This document shows positions 23,401 through 36,499 of a stretch of DNA of 64,000 bases, piece by piece (within the stretch, counting starts at the first letter, position 1; each line of letters starts with the position of its first letter). The position numbers were made by a program, and so were the translations under genes. Under the pieces are notes generated by a model, which saw only the letters and a program-made list of their open reading frames with translations, made no database searches and had not been told where the DNA came from. The DNA is taken from NCBI RefSeq assembly GCF_009389715.1, contig NC_052400.1, forward strand, positions 20,677,674-20,741,673, read 5' to 3'. This stretch comes from Phoenix dactylifera (lineage: Eukaryota > Streptophyta > Magnoliopsida > Arecales > Arecaceae).

Positions 23401-24430
23401 TCATTGAGCCACTGCTACAACCACTAGGTCGATCAATTAGACTAGATTATTTTAAACTAAATTAAAATAAAACATAAAAAATAACACTGGAAAAAATATG
23501 CATAAGTATTAATAGACTTTTAACTTTTAATACTATTAAAATTTATGGATATGTACCATGCATTATTCTTTAGTTGCAACATAAATAAAAAAATAACCAT
23601 AAATTATCTAGCTTTATTTAAATTTATGTAAAAATATACATTAAAGAAAAGTATATAGAACTTATTGGTATTCATAAATTATTTTGAATGGTAAAGTTTT
23701 AAAATATCAAATAATAAAATTGGGTATATTTTTTTATCTTTCACTTTCTAACAAAAGAAAAAAAAGATTGATATATATATATTTTTTTAGAAGAAGAACT
23801 AATCATGAAATACCATAATTTATTTAATAAAATATATATAATATTTTTTTTTAATAAGCCTCAATGTTTCGATTGTTGTCTTAGAGATCAAGTCTTTGCA
23901 TCATAGTTATTTCTCTATCAATGGAATTTGTTAGCTCCACATATCTTTCCACCAACAAATGCGTGGGTGCATGAGACATGCCTTGGATCCTGTCACTCTA
24001 GATGGACCTTATGTCTTCATGTAAAAATACAATATTACAAAAATATTAAAAAACGATAAACCAAGTTGACATGATTCAATGGTTTCCTTCTCCAATTATA
24101 AAAATATATGTGTAAGCAATTAATTTGTTAAGGTAAAAAGAATTTAAACTCTCAAAACTCTATTTAATTGAGGATACTCTCGTATAGGAAGCATTACCAT
24201 TTTTTTAGTATGAAAATAAAATACAAGGGATGGTAAAATAAATAATGGATCTTATATATATTTTGAAAGAGAAAATAAAATAGATGATATGCGTATTTGT
24301 TTTATGCCAGATTACGTAGTAGGAATAATTTAATACTATCATTGTTTGATTCAATGGATGGATAAACTAAGGTTTGATGGATAACTCGGATTAGTCCATG
24401 AGGTAAAAAGAACTTTCCATATAAAGAACT
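20435..24430. other. Intergenic DNA, AT-rich
   Basis: The first few hundred bases are the 3' flank of the DUF4408/DUF761 gene; a GC-richer stretch at 20730-21090 carries open frames on both strands with no family resemblance. The remainder is AT-rich with no recognisable gene. A MITE-like element lies at 21744-22129. Confidence 0.45.
21744..22129. mobile_element. Possible hAT-type MITE
   Basis: The left end reads GGGCTCTTTTGGTTCGC and the right end, reverse-complemented, reads GCCTCTTGTTTGGTTGGAG. This is the GGGC..TTTGGTT style of hAT-related plant MITEs. The interior is AT-rich with inverted patches (TTTCTAGAAA, AAAAGTNAC words) and no coding capacity. No clean 8-bp target duplication could be found, so the ends are approximate. 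Confidence 0.35.
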
Positions 24431-24497
24431 TTCACCAGAGTTCATACCCCGGACTCCGGAGTCTCCCAAAGCGGAAGAAGGCCGGAGGATCGAGCGT

Positions 24498-24531
24498 CCG
24501 TCTCCGTCTCCGTCTCCGTCTCCGTCTCCTC
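24498..24531 (+). repeat. Hexamer repeat (CCGTCT)n in the OST5 leader
   Basis: About five to six copies of the unit CCGTCT run up to a few bases before the start codon of the OST5 gene. The run lies in the 5' leader, so length changes would alter the leader only. Confidence 0.85.
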
Positions 24532-24537
24532 CGTCAA

Positions 24538-27500
24538 ATGGTAAAGAAAATTCTCATCTCTCTCTCCATGCTCCTGATCTCCTCTCGAGAAGGTTGCGAT
24601 TATTGCGTATTCTAGGGTTTTGAGATTAAATCTCGGGTTTTGAGATCTCCCGTTCTTGGATCGAAACATCTCAGGCATCGAAGCCTATATCGAGTCCGGT
24701 CCCCGTTGCGTGGTATCCGTCGTTGGCCGTGCTGATGCTTTCCATCGGTCTCGTGGTCACCGCTTCCTTCTTCATGTAAGCCATCTTTCAGACTCTTCTG
24801 GTATCTCTTTTTCTCGTGTCGTTCTTTGATAAAACTTGATGAAGATGTCGTTGTTCATTGGGTTTCTATGAATGCGAAATATTTTAGATTCAAACCCTTG
24901 AAAAGATTGCCCCGAAGTTGGTTCTTGAATGTTTATTTTTGTGAAGTTTGTTTTTCCTTATGAATAATTAGATTCTTGTTAGCTATATAAAACGTTCCTT
25001 GTTGATGACTATATAATAATATACTGCAAAGTCTTCAAGCCATTACCCTGTTTCCAATGTGATCTTTTCTACTTGGAGTTCCTTGACCTTTATATTCATT
25101 ATAGATTAATATGCAAATGCTTGCCTTTAGGGTCTGGTATGCTGTTTTATGTGAAAACTTGTTTGGCTGAAAGCCATTCATAAGATCCCAAATAGAACTG
25201 CAAGAAGTTTCTCTTGATCGTTTATAATTTATTTTTTGTTTTGGAACTTGGAAAGCTTATGAAAACTGATACATGTATTATTATTATTAATGGAAGGCTA
25301 ATATGAAGAGAATTCTGGCATATAAGCTGGGAACAAAAGTAATGCTATGCCTTTGACTGGAAATATGATTGAAGTTCAGGACAGGCTTCATTCTTCTCTT
25401 ACCGGTGAATTTTGATAAATGTTTTCATCAAAGGTATTGAAATATGTCGATCAGTATGAACTTAATCTTTATTTTGGGAACTGGTTCTTTGTCCATTCTA
25501 GTCACAAGCCCTATTTCTTTTTTCTCCCTTGGCAACGACAGATGTGTCAAATAAGCAAGTTCTAGGCTACATTTTACTAGTACTCTGTTTATCTTGATGT
25601 TTTAGGTTACATGTAGGTTATAACACCTCTTTAAACAATTTGGATTAACAACTCTCAGGACTGGAAACCTATTTGATGGTAGCTCATATGCTCTAATTTT
25701 ATTTTGTTTTATTACAACGTTTGCTTATCAAACTTTTATAAATCTTCGCAAAATTTAAGGAGCTTCTCTATTGCTAGTGTCTCTTTTATGTTATATTTTG
25801 GTAATTATATGGTAGAATTGTTGTTGACTAATTATGTCTATAAGATTTGATGAGAGAACATGATCGAGTGAGTGGCTGGGCATTTTTATTGGTCTGCTGG
25901 TATAGAACCATGTTAAATTGTGCTTTTTGAAGGAGAACATGGGTTAACAAGAATCAGGATCATGATAATTACTTGGTTAGATGACAGACATATAGATTGG
26001 CAATTGTCCTTGTGGTACAACGAAGAAATCGTTTTGATCGTGTGCGTAACTCTTTTTTAGTAGGGAACAATATAGAATAATGACCAAGGAGAAGATGGAT
26101 TTGTCATGGGTTGAATTTTCGGTTTGTGGGTTGCCCTTTGCATTTCAACCTTTTGCATATTGAGCTGAAATGACATATTGATTTAATATTATTGCAGTAA
26201 GTTGAGGAGAGAAGTTGGTTTGGTTTCTAACCTTTTGTTAACACCTTTTTGAGATGCAATCTTATGCTGAAAACCTTATTGTCTATGTAAGAAGTTTGAT
26301 GGTTTATAGATGGAAGTGCATTAAAATTTTGCTATTTATCAATCAGAAGCCTCCTAGATCTTCAAACTTGTTTGATGGTATACATTGTTTCCTAATTTTA
26401 GCTTTTGTCCATTTGGGTCTGGATTGACTTAGTTCTTTTTTGGGGAGAACCATGTATATTGTCCAGTTCTAGTAGCTTTGAGTGATTCAGCATCTCCATT
26501 TATGTTATTAGGTCAAGAAAGTTTTCTGACAACTACTTTCTAAGATCTAAATATATAATTATCTTTTCATTAATATATTGACCAGTAGCAGCAAGCATCA
26601 AAGTTATCCAGTAAATACTTCTTTGCTCATGGTGGAAATGACTGTATCAGAATCTCACTAGCATTGATAAGAATTGACTTTTATGAGCCACCAAACAAGG
26701 CCATATAATTTTTTTTGTAGATTGAAACATGAAACTCATCGGACAGAGAAGTCTTCTTTACTTGTTATATAAAATTTGATATATTCTTACTATTCTTCTC
26801 TTGATGGTTCATGTGATTAAGGATTCATTTCAAGGTATAGCAATTCTGCAGCATCAAAAGTGCCATGGCCTTGTCTAGAGTTAGACATCCGATTTTTTTG
26901 ATCTCTACCTCTCTCTCTGTGTTTCTGTCTCTCTTGCTCTTTTGCTCGCGTGCTAAACATGCCATTATTATGGGTCTGTGTTGTGAAATTGATGATTAAC
27001 TTTTATGATTAGTTAAAAGTAGAAATTTTTGAGTATTATGAAATAGAGAGTGATAGATTAGATTAGAGGAGGAAATGCTTGTGGGTAGATCTCCAGAGAG
27101 CTGATATTTTATGAATTGGTAATTGGGTTGAGAAGCTGGTTTTGGCTTGATATCTGGTGTTACACTAGCCTTTATTTATAATTTTCTTTCAGTTTTTACA
27201 TATTAGTAGCGCTAATGAAGGTTTTCCTTTGTAATATTGGTATTTTGGGATTTCCTTCAGCTGTCAGATTTTTTCATCTTTAAAGTGAATCTGAATGAAG
27301 AGATTGTTGACTGTATTGACTTTCTCAATGCTCTGTTTAAATGCTTAATCAAAACTTAGTGGAAGCATAATAGAGTATCGAAATGGAATTCTGAGGATCG
27401 ACTCTAGTCACGTTTCACAAAGCCTCCTTGTTAAAGTTATGTTTTGCCGCCCTGAATGCAGACCATATATGCTGCATATATGGTCTACTTGCTTCTTGGG

Positions 27501-30500
27501 CTCCTATAGCATAATATGTTTCCCACATATGAGACATAGATAAACGATTTGGGGTTTCTTTTCTACATGATTTGCCACCTCGGTTTACTTGAAGAGGATG
27601 CCAGAAGACATCTTTTGTAGTACTGTCAATTGGTAAGGGGCAATGTTTTTTGATTTCGAAAACAATTTACTTCCTTCATCTTTATATAGGGACATCTTCC
27701 TTTGGAAACCTCAGGTCATGTTGATCTTTTTGGACATTTTATTTAGGAAGATGTTTCTACTATAGATTTCTATCATTACTCTGGTTAAAAGGAAACATTA
27801 TGGTCCTGAAATTTTTTTTTCGTTCAACAGAGATTTTTCTAAGAGGTTAAAAAACTCTGCTTGCTTTTCTGGGTCACCTGTATAGTCAATCTTTGACTTA
27901 AGACTCCTTTTAGCTTGATTAGGTGTTCCGTGTATCTCTACTGTTCTCCATAAATATTTAATTGCTAAATGAAACTTTTATATTTTTTTTGTTTTTGCCT
28001 TCTGTTTGATCAAGCTTTATTTTTATTAGTACTTGGGTTGTATTCTCTCATCTCCCCGTAGGAAATGTATTTTTTAAAAAAGTGACAAGGTTACTGTCAA
28101 AATTTTCAGTCCAATAGTGCTGCATTTAGATGGTACTCAAGTAAGGATTTATAAGTACTACTTGATGTTGTTTGCCTGTCACTATGTGAAAAACACTTGG
28201 ATTTCTATAGCATTGTATGATAACTGTCTATTTAAATTAAGCTTCTTGAAATAGTAAAGATCTTAGAGAGTAGAACCAATTCTGCTCTTTAAAATTAGTG
28301 TGTCAATGAAAACTGTGATCGCAATTTCAAATGATGATAGCTTTATCGGTCACTTCCTAGGAAGAAGCTGTTGTCCTAGATGAAGGAAAGAGGAGATCAA
28401 GATTAACTAAATAAAAAAAAAGAGAAAAGGGACCTAAACTAGCTTGGGCTAGTGCATGAAGAACATGGTAAATACAGAACAAACAATTTCATGACCTGAT
28501 GAAATTTACTATATTTAACAATATTAAGCGATATCTTTTTTTGCAAATTGATCCAGAAATGTTAGAAGAAAAATATTTGGGTCAAGAGTCTTCAAGGGAG
28601 AAAGGCCAAATATTTTGAATGTAAGTGGTGTAAAATTCAGGGAAGAAGAATATGATCTGGAATGAGTGGCTGAAGAAAGTTGATTAAATTGAGAAAATGC
28701 TAAGCAGGTTATTATTTTAGTGAAGTCATCAACTTCAGGCATTTTTAGCTCTTGCATGAAGTTTCCTGTAATTCAATCATTTTATTGGGGTTGCATATTT
28801 ATGTGCGACAATTCAAATTAATTTTTGCTGCACCTTTTCAGATATTGCATCACCAATTGAAAGTCATACTAGTGTTATTTAGGGATTTTTGTTTGCATAT
28901 ATAGTTACGTATATCCTTTTAGAAGAAATGCGTATATATTTGCTGACCATCTACCTCTATTAGCTTCCATTGAGATAACCATGGCCTTTGTGAGTTATGA
29001 ATGAACCCATGATGCAAAATGACAGTATTGCAATTGAACTAAATTGCGGAGCTTAATTGGCAAGTTAGTTCATGTCTCCTACAAATGTCCTTGGCCCTTA
29101 ATGTTTCATTATCAGTGAATTACCAAACCGGCACGAATCAGGTGGTTTGGCCCTGACTGAAGCGAACCGATGCCCAATCGGAACGATTTGGTTCGCCTAT
29201 AAAAGTCTTTGGCTCAATGGTTCTCCCCCCCTCCGTTTCTGTTTGATTGTTTGAGCGCCTTCGAGGGCTCACTCATTCGCTTCACCACCAGATGCCTCCG
29301 GCAAGCCTCCCCTCTCCCCCTCCCTCCCCCCTCTCTTTCTCTATGTCTCATCCCCTGTCTCTCTGTCTCGCGTTCTCGCTTTGCTCTCTCATTTTGAATT
29401 GCTTCTTGAGATCTAAAAAAAATTCTGGTCAGCAGAGCTCGAAGATCTCTAGGGTTTCCAGGTTCCAAACTCGTCGCTGTCTTTCGTTCCTCAATTGAGG
29501 TACTCATTTTCTTGAGCGATTCTGTGGGGATCTTTGTTTTGGGTTATCTACGAGTGTTTTGGTTTGTGGACAGGAGCAATGTATCACCACCGTGCATGGC
29601 ATCTGTGCTCTTGGCCAGCTGGAATAGGGGAAATTGTCACCGGTATGCCTCCCCCCTCTCTTTCTCCCCCTCCCCCCCCCCCAACCATCACTCTCCCTTC
29701 CTGTTTCTCCTTCTCCCCTCCCTCTATCCATTTTGGTATACCTTGGATTGGCACGGTACAGACCCGCCCTGTACGGAATCGGTTGCCGGTCCGACCTTTG
29801 GTATCGAGCGAACCTTGCTCATTACGGCTGTTGGTGTTGGTTGACACCAGAAGTGGGTTGAAAACCTCATAACTTGCTTCCCCATCTACAGCTGGAGCCT
29901 CAACTGGACCTACCAGAACAAATATTCACCACCATACAGAGAGGGTAATCTGCCACTGTCAGGCCTAATAACAGAATTCAGGTGAAATTGTCATGTTGCA
30001 TCTTGAGTTCATCTTTTACTCATAACGTTTATCTCCTTGAAGTCAATTGTGGCAAACGGTGAGGGGTATATATGTAAGTTTGTCATTTTTGTAGGGACAA
30101 TTTCAAATTTTGCAGGAATATATTGCAAAATCCCCGGCATTTGTTACACCTACTGGTGTCGAAGAGGTCAAATTTTTTTATGATTCATGTGATGGCTCAG
30201 CTTTTTCCCTGATGTTCCACTGAAATATAATATTCTGCTAGTTTCAGATTGAAGTCTCTTTACGGATTCGAATAAAGATGAAAAATGTAAAATTGATTAA
30301 AATGGTCTCTAGATGATGTTTGTTTCACGTGAACCTTTTTTGCTATCTTGTGGTGGGAGGAGTGAAAAGCCTTTTGAGTGTCTGATTTTACCATCTTCTT
30401 TTGGAGCACCAATAGTAGCATTTTCTGAGAAGTAATGTTTCAGAATGATAAATACTGGAGCTCTCTCTTTGGCATTTCTTGCTTGTGCTCTCGTTGATAA

Positions 30501-30913
30501 ATTGCTTTTTTTTGCAATTTTGGGAGGTGCATGTCCCACCTTCAGTAGCAGAAGCGATTGTCATTAGCGACAACTTCAGTGTGGATCACTTTATGACCCA
30601 CCTTGTAGTTTGGTTGTGCGCCCCTCCATTCTTCGCAAAATGGAATACTTTTATTGCTAGAGGATTTCATTTTTCTCTTGCTAATACTTGGCATACTGCA
30701 GCTATGAAGCTACTTCATCCAGACGGAACCGTAGCCTGTCAAAGGAGATCATAACTGGGGCCGTCGCATCTGTTTTCTTGGTAGTCACTTGCTGTCTACC
30801 TGTAAGGTCCATAAGTTTGTTGATACCAGCAAAATTCATATTGATCTCTATTTTTTCTGTTGCAGGGTTTTGGATCTCTGTTCCTGCTGCTTGCAACTGG
30901 TGTCTATGTCTAA
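24538..30913 (+). CDS. OST5: Oligosaccharyltransferase subunit OST5 (TMEM258 family)
   Basis: Spliced coding exons: 24538-24540, 24675-24775, 30702-30780 and 30866-30913, giving a 76-residue protein. It begins MASKPISSPVPVAWYPSLAV, continues with TASFFIYEATSSRRNRSLSK, and ends ASVFLGFGSLFLLLATGVYV. This is the full length and layout of plant OST5/TMEM258: two membrane helices (about 17-36 and 54-75) joined by a short basic loop. The protein is a small ER-membrane subunit of the oligosaccharyltransferase complex that transfers glycans to nascent proteins. All junctions have GT-AG signals and the phases agree. The first coding exon is only the ATG, directly followed by GTAAAG; the second intron is about 5.9 kb. 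A CT-rich hexamer repeat fills the leader. The identity rests on near-perfect agreement with the remembered Arabidopsis protein. Confidence 0.93.
24776..30701 (+). other. Long second intron of OST5
   Basis: A 5926-base intron from a GTAAGC donor to a CTGCAG acceptor. Most of it is T-rich unique-looking intron sequence without coding frames. The exception is a compositionally different insert at about 29130-29870. Confidence 0.85.
29130..29870. mobile_element. GC/CT-rich inserted block inside the OST5 intron, type unclear
   Basis: Within AT-rich intron lies a block with C-rich tracts (29224-29345, 29645-29725), words such as ACCGGCACG, AACCGATGCCCAATCGG and GGCACGGTACAGACC, and open frames on both strands caused by the composition. 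The ACCGG/GGTACGG words recall the palindromic element at 43321-43745, so the block may be a diverged relative. No terminal repeats or target duplication were found. Confidence 0.3.
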
Positions 30914-32500
30914 TTTCAGAAATGCCCCAAAATGGAACTTCAGTGTTCTTTAAGAACTAAAATATTTTGATTATTCAATGTACTACGCGCGCCAATGCCT
31001 GCTATGTGGAACTTGGGACCACCTTCATAGACCCGGACATGAAGTGCAAGACACTACAGCACCCCTGAATCTGGAAGAATTTTTGTTTCAATCATTAGAC
31101 CTATACTAGCTGGTGTAGTATTTTGCTGCATGATTTGATACTCCTGTTGCCCTGAATTGTAGTGCGGCGGTGTGGCGAGTAAATAGCAAAATCTAGATGA
31201 CTTAGGACGACGATTTTCTCCCGCGATTCTCAAGCTCACCCAATTGAACCAGAAGTTTTTATATTTTTGATGAAGTTGGGACCGATGATCTAGCTACACT
31301 GCACTTGCTTCTGATTACTTGCTGGTGCTGAATGGTTGTTGAGCCAAAACACCTGTTGGAAACAATCGTTGTTTTATTAGCATGATTTGGCAAAACATAC
31401 GTTGAAGCTTTGGGGTCGCTAAGGTATAACAGCTTGCTGTTGGAGTTCTGGCGTCGGCAAAACATGTCGACATTTCTCGCATCGGGTGTCATAGCAGATA
31501 CGTCACCTTTTTATTTTTTCATTGGAAAATTTGGAGCACAAATCTATTTTCTCACTTTTGCCAGCAACTAAACAGAAGAGCCTGCCTGCAGACATTAATC
31601 AAAAGAGAAAACTGTAAGGTAGAGCCATAGAAAATAGAAAATGCGTTAGTGGAATGTATTGGCTATTCATTTCGTGCAGCCCCATTCTGGGCCCTGGCAG
31701 GGAGTGCGGCCCGGATGGTGGCTGTAGTGTGCTTGGAGATGCATGCGCTATATGCGTTAGTCGTTTACAAAGCATGGTACATCTTCAGCAAGCAATTTGC
31801 CAATGCTAGAGAGTTGCAACAAACTACCAGAGTGTTGAAAGTGTGGCAGGATAGGAAAGCTTTCCAGTACGACTTGGAAGGAAACATGACAAATCAATTG
31901 TAAGCAGTTACATCTTGATCAGGCAAAACAAAGAAAAAACTTGGAAATTAAAAGAACATGAAACTAACTCTAAAAATAAATGTTATGAGGCCAAGGAACA
32001 CTCAAATAGGAACACAAGCATGTATGATATTTAGTTCTTCTAAAGGCTGGCAGTATATATGACTCCAGAATCACATGGTAACTGCATAATATAATTCATC
32101 CAATCGCTAAAATATATACTAGTGGTTGCAGCATAACAATTTCAGCTCTAATTATGAAGCATCCACATATCTTTTGACTACAATTGGGCACAATACAACA
32201 GCCATGGATGGTGTCTCCAACATAACTGACATGGAACAAGGAGACAGACTGAAAAAGGCATAGGCAGTGGATAAGATGGCACCAAATAGTACATGTTCTC
32301 AGGAATTTACACTACTGAAATGACAGGAAGTTGGATAATAATAATATGGAGATGATTCTGAAAATTGATTAGCATGTCATGAACAATAAAAATGGATAAA
32401 AGAATATAATGAGGATATGAACCGAAACACAGCTTCTTTAAGAAATGAGCACTTGGCTTCTGTACAGGAAAGAGTCTCTCTTCAATTGATGATTAATTTT
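30914..32500. other. 3' flank of OST5 and spacer, nothing recognised
   Basis: The first hundred or so bases would be the OST5 3' untranslated region. The open frame at 31649-31903 on the plus strand has no family resemblance and no promoter-like context. No RNA gene or transposon end was seen. Confidence 0.4.
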
Positions 32501-32507
32501 ATAGATC

Positions 32508-35500
32508 TCAAACTACTTTTCTTCTTCTGGTGGCAATGTTGGACTCTTTGAGCACATGCTGATACTGTGAAGCTCTTTCATCCTCTCCATGGGGTTGCAC
32601 AAACCTGAGAAATTTAACTAATTTGGTCATTCAGTTGAAAGAAATTTTCTGTAGTTGGGCATGTACAAACCGGATGTGAATACTAGAAGGTTGTCCGCTG
32701 ATGGCACCACGCTGACAGTGTTCAATGAACTAATTTATTATGACAAATGATCTAACTGTTGGATCTCTCAGATATTTTTCACATTGAATCAAATAACAAG
32801 CAAGAAATTAATGACAAACATGCTAAATCTAAGAACTGAGTTAAGATGTGTAGTATTGTCGGTACATGAATGCATCGGGCTTTTGTTATATAGGGCATAC
32901 ATGCAAATATTTCAATGCAATCAAATGACAAGTGCTTTCTTTTCCTTTTTTGATTTCTTATACAAGGGATATTTATAGTTCTTTCCTTGTGTGCCAAAAA
33001 TAATCCATAATGAATGCCTTTTGAAATAACATTGATTAATATGATTAATAGGATAACAGTGAGATCTAGAAAGAGTTAATTTATGTCTGTTTATGTTGAG
33101 TTGGATATATAAGTTATAAATATAATGAGCAGCAATATCCAAAATTTTGGGAAATAGACTGAGCTCTAATTATGGAGCATTTGATTCAGTGCAAGCACTA
33201 GGAACTGTATGCATCCACTTTCCACAAAGTGACTCCTCCCCCTTCTCCTTTTGCTGAACAAAAATATAGAAGTGGCGATTTTCGCCGAAATCCCACTTCC
33301 ATCCTCAAACTTTTTGCTAACCGAATATGACCTTAGTTGAAGTCACACTATGTTGCATGCGGTTCTCTCCTCATGATATGTCCAACCAAATGAATAGAAG
33401 AGAGATGATCTATATACCCTTAATGTTCCAACAAGTCTTCTCCAAGCTTCAAACATATACTATCTTCACAGTCCACTACTTGCTAGATAAAGCGCCAAAG
33501 CTACTCAGAAGCAAAATCCAATTGGACTGGCCTTGAATCAACAACAAAGTTCCCACTTCTATCCCATCAACTATGGTAAATGAAAACCTAGTTCGAGGAC
33601 AGCTAAAAACAGGCAATTTCTGAACCAAGGATAGAAAATTTGTTCCAAATAAGAAGACGATTTTCAAATTGTAATATCACATTACTTGGTCACTAGTATC
33701 CAACTACTGTTATGAAAACTAGCATCCAGAATCAAAAAAACTCCATTTCCAGTAAAATGTGAACTTTGCCCACCCAACCATCCAATAATAAAAAATGAAG
33801 TAAATCAACAGGTAAAGTTCCCATGAAAAACCATTAATGAAGTTTGATGAAGTCATGCGAGGAATAAAAAAATTACAAATTTCTATTATGGCCATATGAA
33901 AATGATGATTGCAAGACCACATGTAAATACATCAGTGCAAAACATGCTATGATATGATTCCTATAAGGATCAATTCCAACTATTTTATTTTCTAAAAGTA
34001 ACAAGGCAAAATGCAACTATTTTAAGAAAGAAAACATTTAAGATGGTTTCTAGTGCTGGCTCATGCTAGTCCGTAGTGGTGGGAAAATAACAGCACCCGA
34101 GATTGGATTGGCATGGGGTATCAGGTGCAGATTGATATTTTTATATATTTTTTATTTTTTGGTTTTGGCACAGCATGGCATGTCTATCCCCCATGCCAAC
34201 AATCCTTAAATTAAATCCTTGTTTCAGACAATCACTATAGCACATCATACTTTATTATGAATTGAAATATTCAAGAAACTGAGATATTTATGCATAAATA
34301 TTCCTGCATTCAAACTGGAGTAAAAAAATTAAAAACATCAATTATATGCTCTGTAATTAAAAACAAAGGGCCACAATTGTATATAGATTTTTGGACAACA
34401 CCAATCTCGTTTCTATCAGAACTTGACATGTCTGACATCATAAGCACTAACATTTGGCCAGATCCGGCAGGATTATCCAGAAATTGTATCCACAGCTGCA
34501 TTTTTGTAGGTTTATTCCAACCAGATCATCATTCATGAATTTTTCAATTTTTCCTTACCTGAACATCTTGGGATGTCCCAGACAGCAATAGAGATGGGTG
34601 TGCATTTAGGATCACATATTACTCAACTATCTTCATGAATGATATTCATAGAGAGCATCCATGAACCAACAGCGACATCCTCATTACTGAACATTCTCAA
34701 ATAGAAACTGGAATGCATAAAAAAAAAAAATCAATGACAACATCAGGAGGGTATAGAGTTTCCTATATAAATATCAAATCAATTCACTTCAGATGCAAGG
34801 GTGCCAGTCCCAAACATGATGACAAGAAAAACCCTCTTCTCCTACTATGTTCCTACCTCCTCAAAAATGGTGAAAATGAACAATGCATTAAGCTACCATG
34901 CACAAGTTTCTATCAGTAATTAACACAATTATAAGACTTCTAAAATAAAGATCACCAATAAATCGAGATGCAATCTATCAAAATCACCCTGGACTTGGGT
35001 TTTTGACTTCTAGTATTTCTGAATATGTTTTACTACCAAACAATCCATTTTGTTGTTAAATTGGACTATCTAAAATATGTGAATTACTCATTTAAACAGT
35101 AAAAAGGAAGTAAAATATATCAATTACTAGGTAATCCCTTCCAAATCAATGCCTGCTATTTCTAATTTCCACTTTTTCACCACATGTCTCTTGCCACCAT
35201 TATCTACACTTATAACTCATAAATACTATCTAATGATGGCTTCCAACATTGAGACTTCAAGACATGTCCAACTCATTCACGATGCTGATATGATGGTTCA
35301 AGTAATGTTGACACCAAGGGGTAATGAATGGACATGATAGCCCACTGTCCTCATCATTGTCCTCCTGGACTTTCATGCCATAACTGAGTATGATTGAGCC
35401 GAAGCTCTCGTGAAATCACTGGTACTCTTAAATGATTTGGATTGATATGTTCCCTTTGCCCACTAATCTAGTACCTGAAACTTTTAGCTCACTCTTGAAT

Positions 35501-36245
35501 GCGTCTCCCATGAAAATCATTGTCGAACCACCAGAAAGTAATTACCAATGGTTTAAAACCCTAATTTAGATCTATCTTGATGAGGTTACCAATGCTTTAA
35601 AACTGTAATTTAGATCTATCTTGATGAGCCTCTTTTCTTGATCTACATTTAATCCTCGTCTTCTATGAGTTCAAGATCCAAGATCAATAGCCAGATGAGA
35701 AAGGCATAAATAGAAAAAACCTAAGATAGTATCAAAAAAAGATGAATTTATAGGCCATAACTAAGTACAATTTAGCAGAAACCCTCTTGCAATCACCACA
35801 ACTTTTACCTCCATCAACTTGGGTTGATCTGTTTTTAACTCTTTCCCCTTTACCGGAGTTCAGAAACTTACTCTCTAAAAGGAAACAGGAATTCATCAAA
35901 AGAAGAAACTAGTTAGCGACCTTTCTCGTCTAATTTTATCAGCCATATTTCTTCCAGTAAAAAAAAAAGGAAATCATCCAATATCACGAGCCGCTTTTCT
36001 TTCTACATAAAATCCTTCCCTTCAGAGTTCAAGATCCAAGATCATCAACAAGAAAACAAAAGAAAAGGACAAAAGCGAAGGGCGGACGTCACGAATCATA
36101 CCTTCCCAAGCCCTCCGGAAGGGAAGGAAACCAGGTACTCCGGAGCGCGGCTCGGCGATCGGCGAGGAGAAGCCGGTCTGACCCCGACGAATTCAAGAAG
36201 CTTGGGCCGCGCGACGACACCATCTTTGTCGCCAGATAGGGACAT
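32508..36245 (-). CDS. Probable split gene, product unrecognised, exon structure incomplete
   Basis: A GC-rich block (36090-36480) on the minus strand carries an ATG at 36245 opening [20 protein letters not shown] and further residues to GGLGK, ending at a good donor (AAG then GTATGA, exon 36097-36245). An overlapping frame beginning MLPLSSAAPAGP runs through the same exon. Downstream on the minus strand a donor (TTCAG then GTAAGG, exon end 34559) and an acceptor (TTTCTCAG, exon start 32604) mark further exon candidates; the last could end at 32513 (LPPEEEK then stop) or 32508. The frames could not be joined unambiguously and no known family was recognised. The leader-like C-rich sequence and CpG content favour a real gene start; the rest is weak. 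Confidence 0.3.
35377..36070. repeat. Diverged tandem duplication of about 330-370 bp
   Basis: Blocks starting at about 35377 (GCCATAACTGAGTATGATT) and 35753 (GCCATAACTAAGTACAATT) share order and content. They run on through a TCACTGGTACTC/TCACCACAACTT region and a TTGATNTGTT block to GAGTTCAAGATCCAAGATCA near 35668 and 36026. Inside the first unit a smaller 43-bp piece ending TTAGATCTATCTTGATGAG is itself repeated (about 35545-35632). The copies lie in the presumed intron of the unrecognised minus-strand gene. Confidence 0.55.
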
Positions 36246-36499
36246 CGTGCCGAGGGTCCCAAGGGTGTCCTCGGCCCGCCCGCAGCGAAAGACTGCGACG
36301 GTCCTGCGGGGGCGGCGGAGGACAACGGCAACAAATGCGATCCCGCCTACGCTGCGAGGATGCAGACGGCGGAGATGAGGAGGAGGAGGGGGAGGCGGCG
36401 GGGCGAAGGGTTTGGGCTTCTTGCCCTTGTCGTCCTTGAATAGGAGAGGAGAGGGGCGGGGCGGGAGATAGGTCGCAGAGTGGAGGCTGGCTGCGTTCC

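Noticed and set aside
24498-24531. CRISPR-like array
   Set aside because: It is a simple hexamer microsatellite in a plant leader with no spacers.
29209-29872. Overlapping coding candidates inside the OST5 intron
   Set aside because: C-rich tracts open all frames; no splice-consistent exon or domain is visible.
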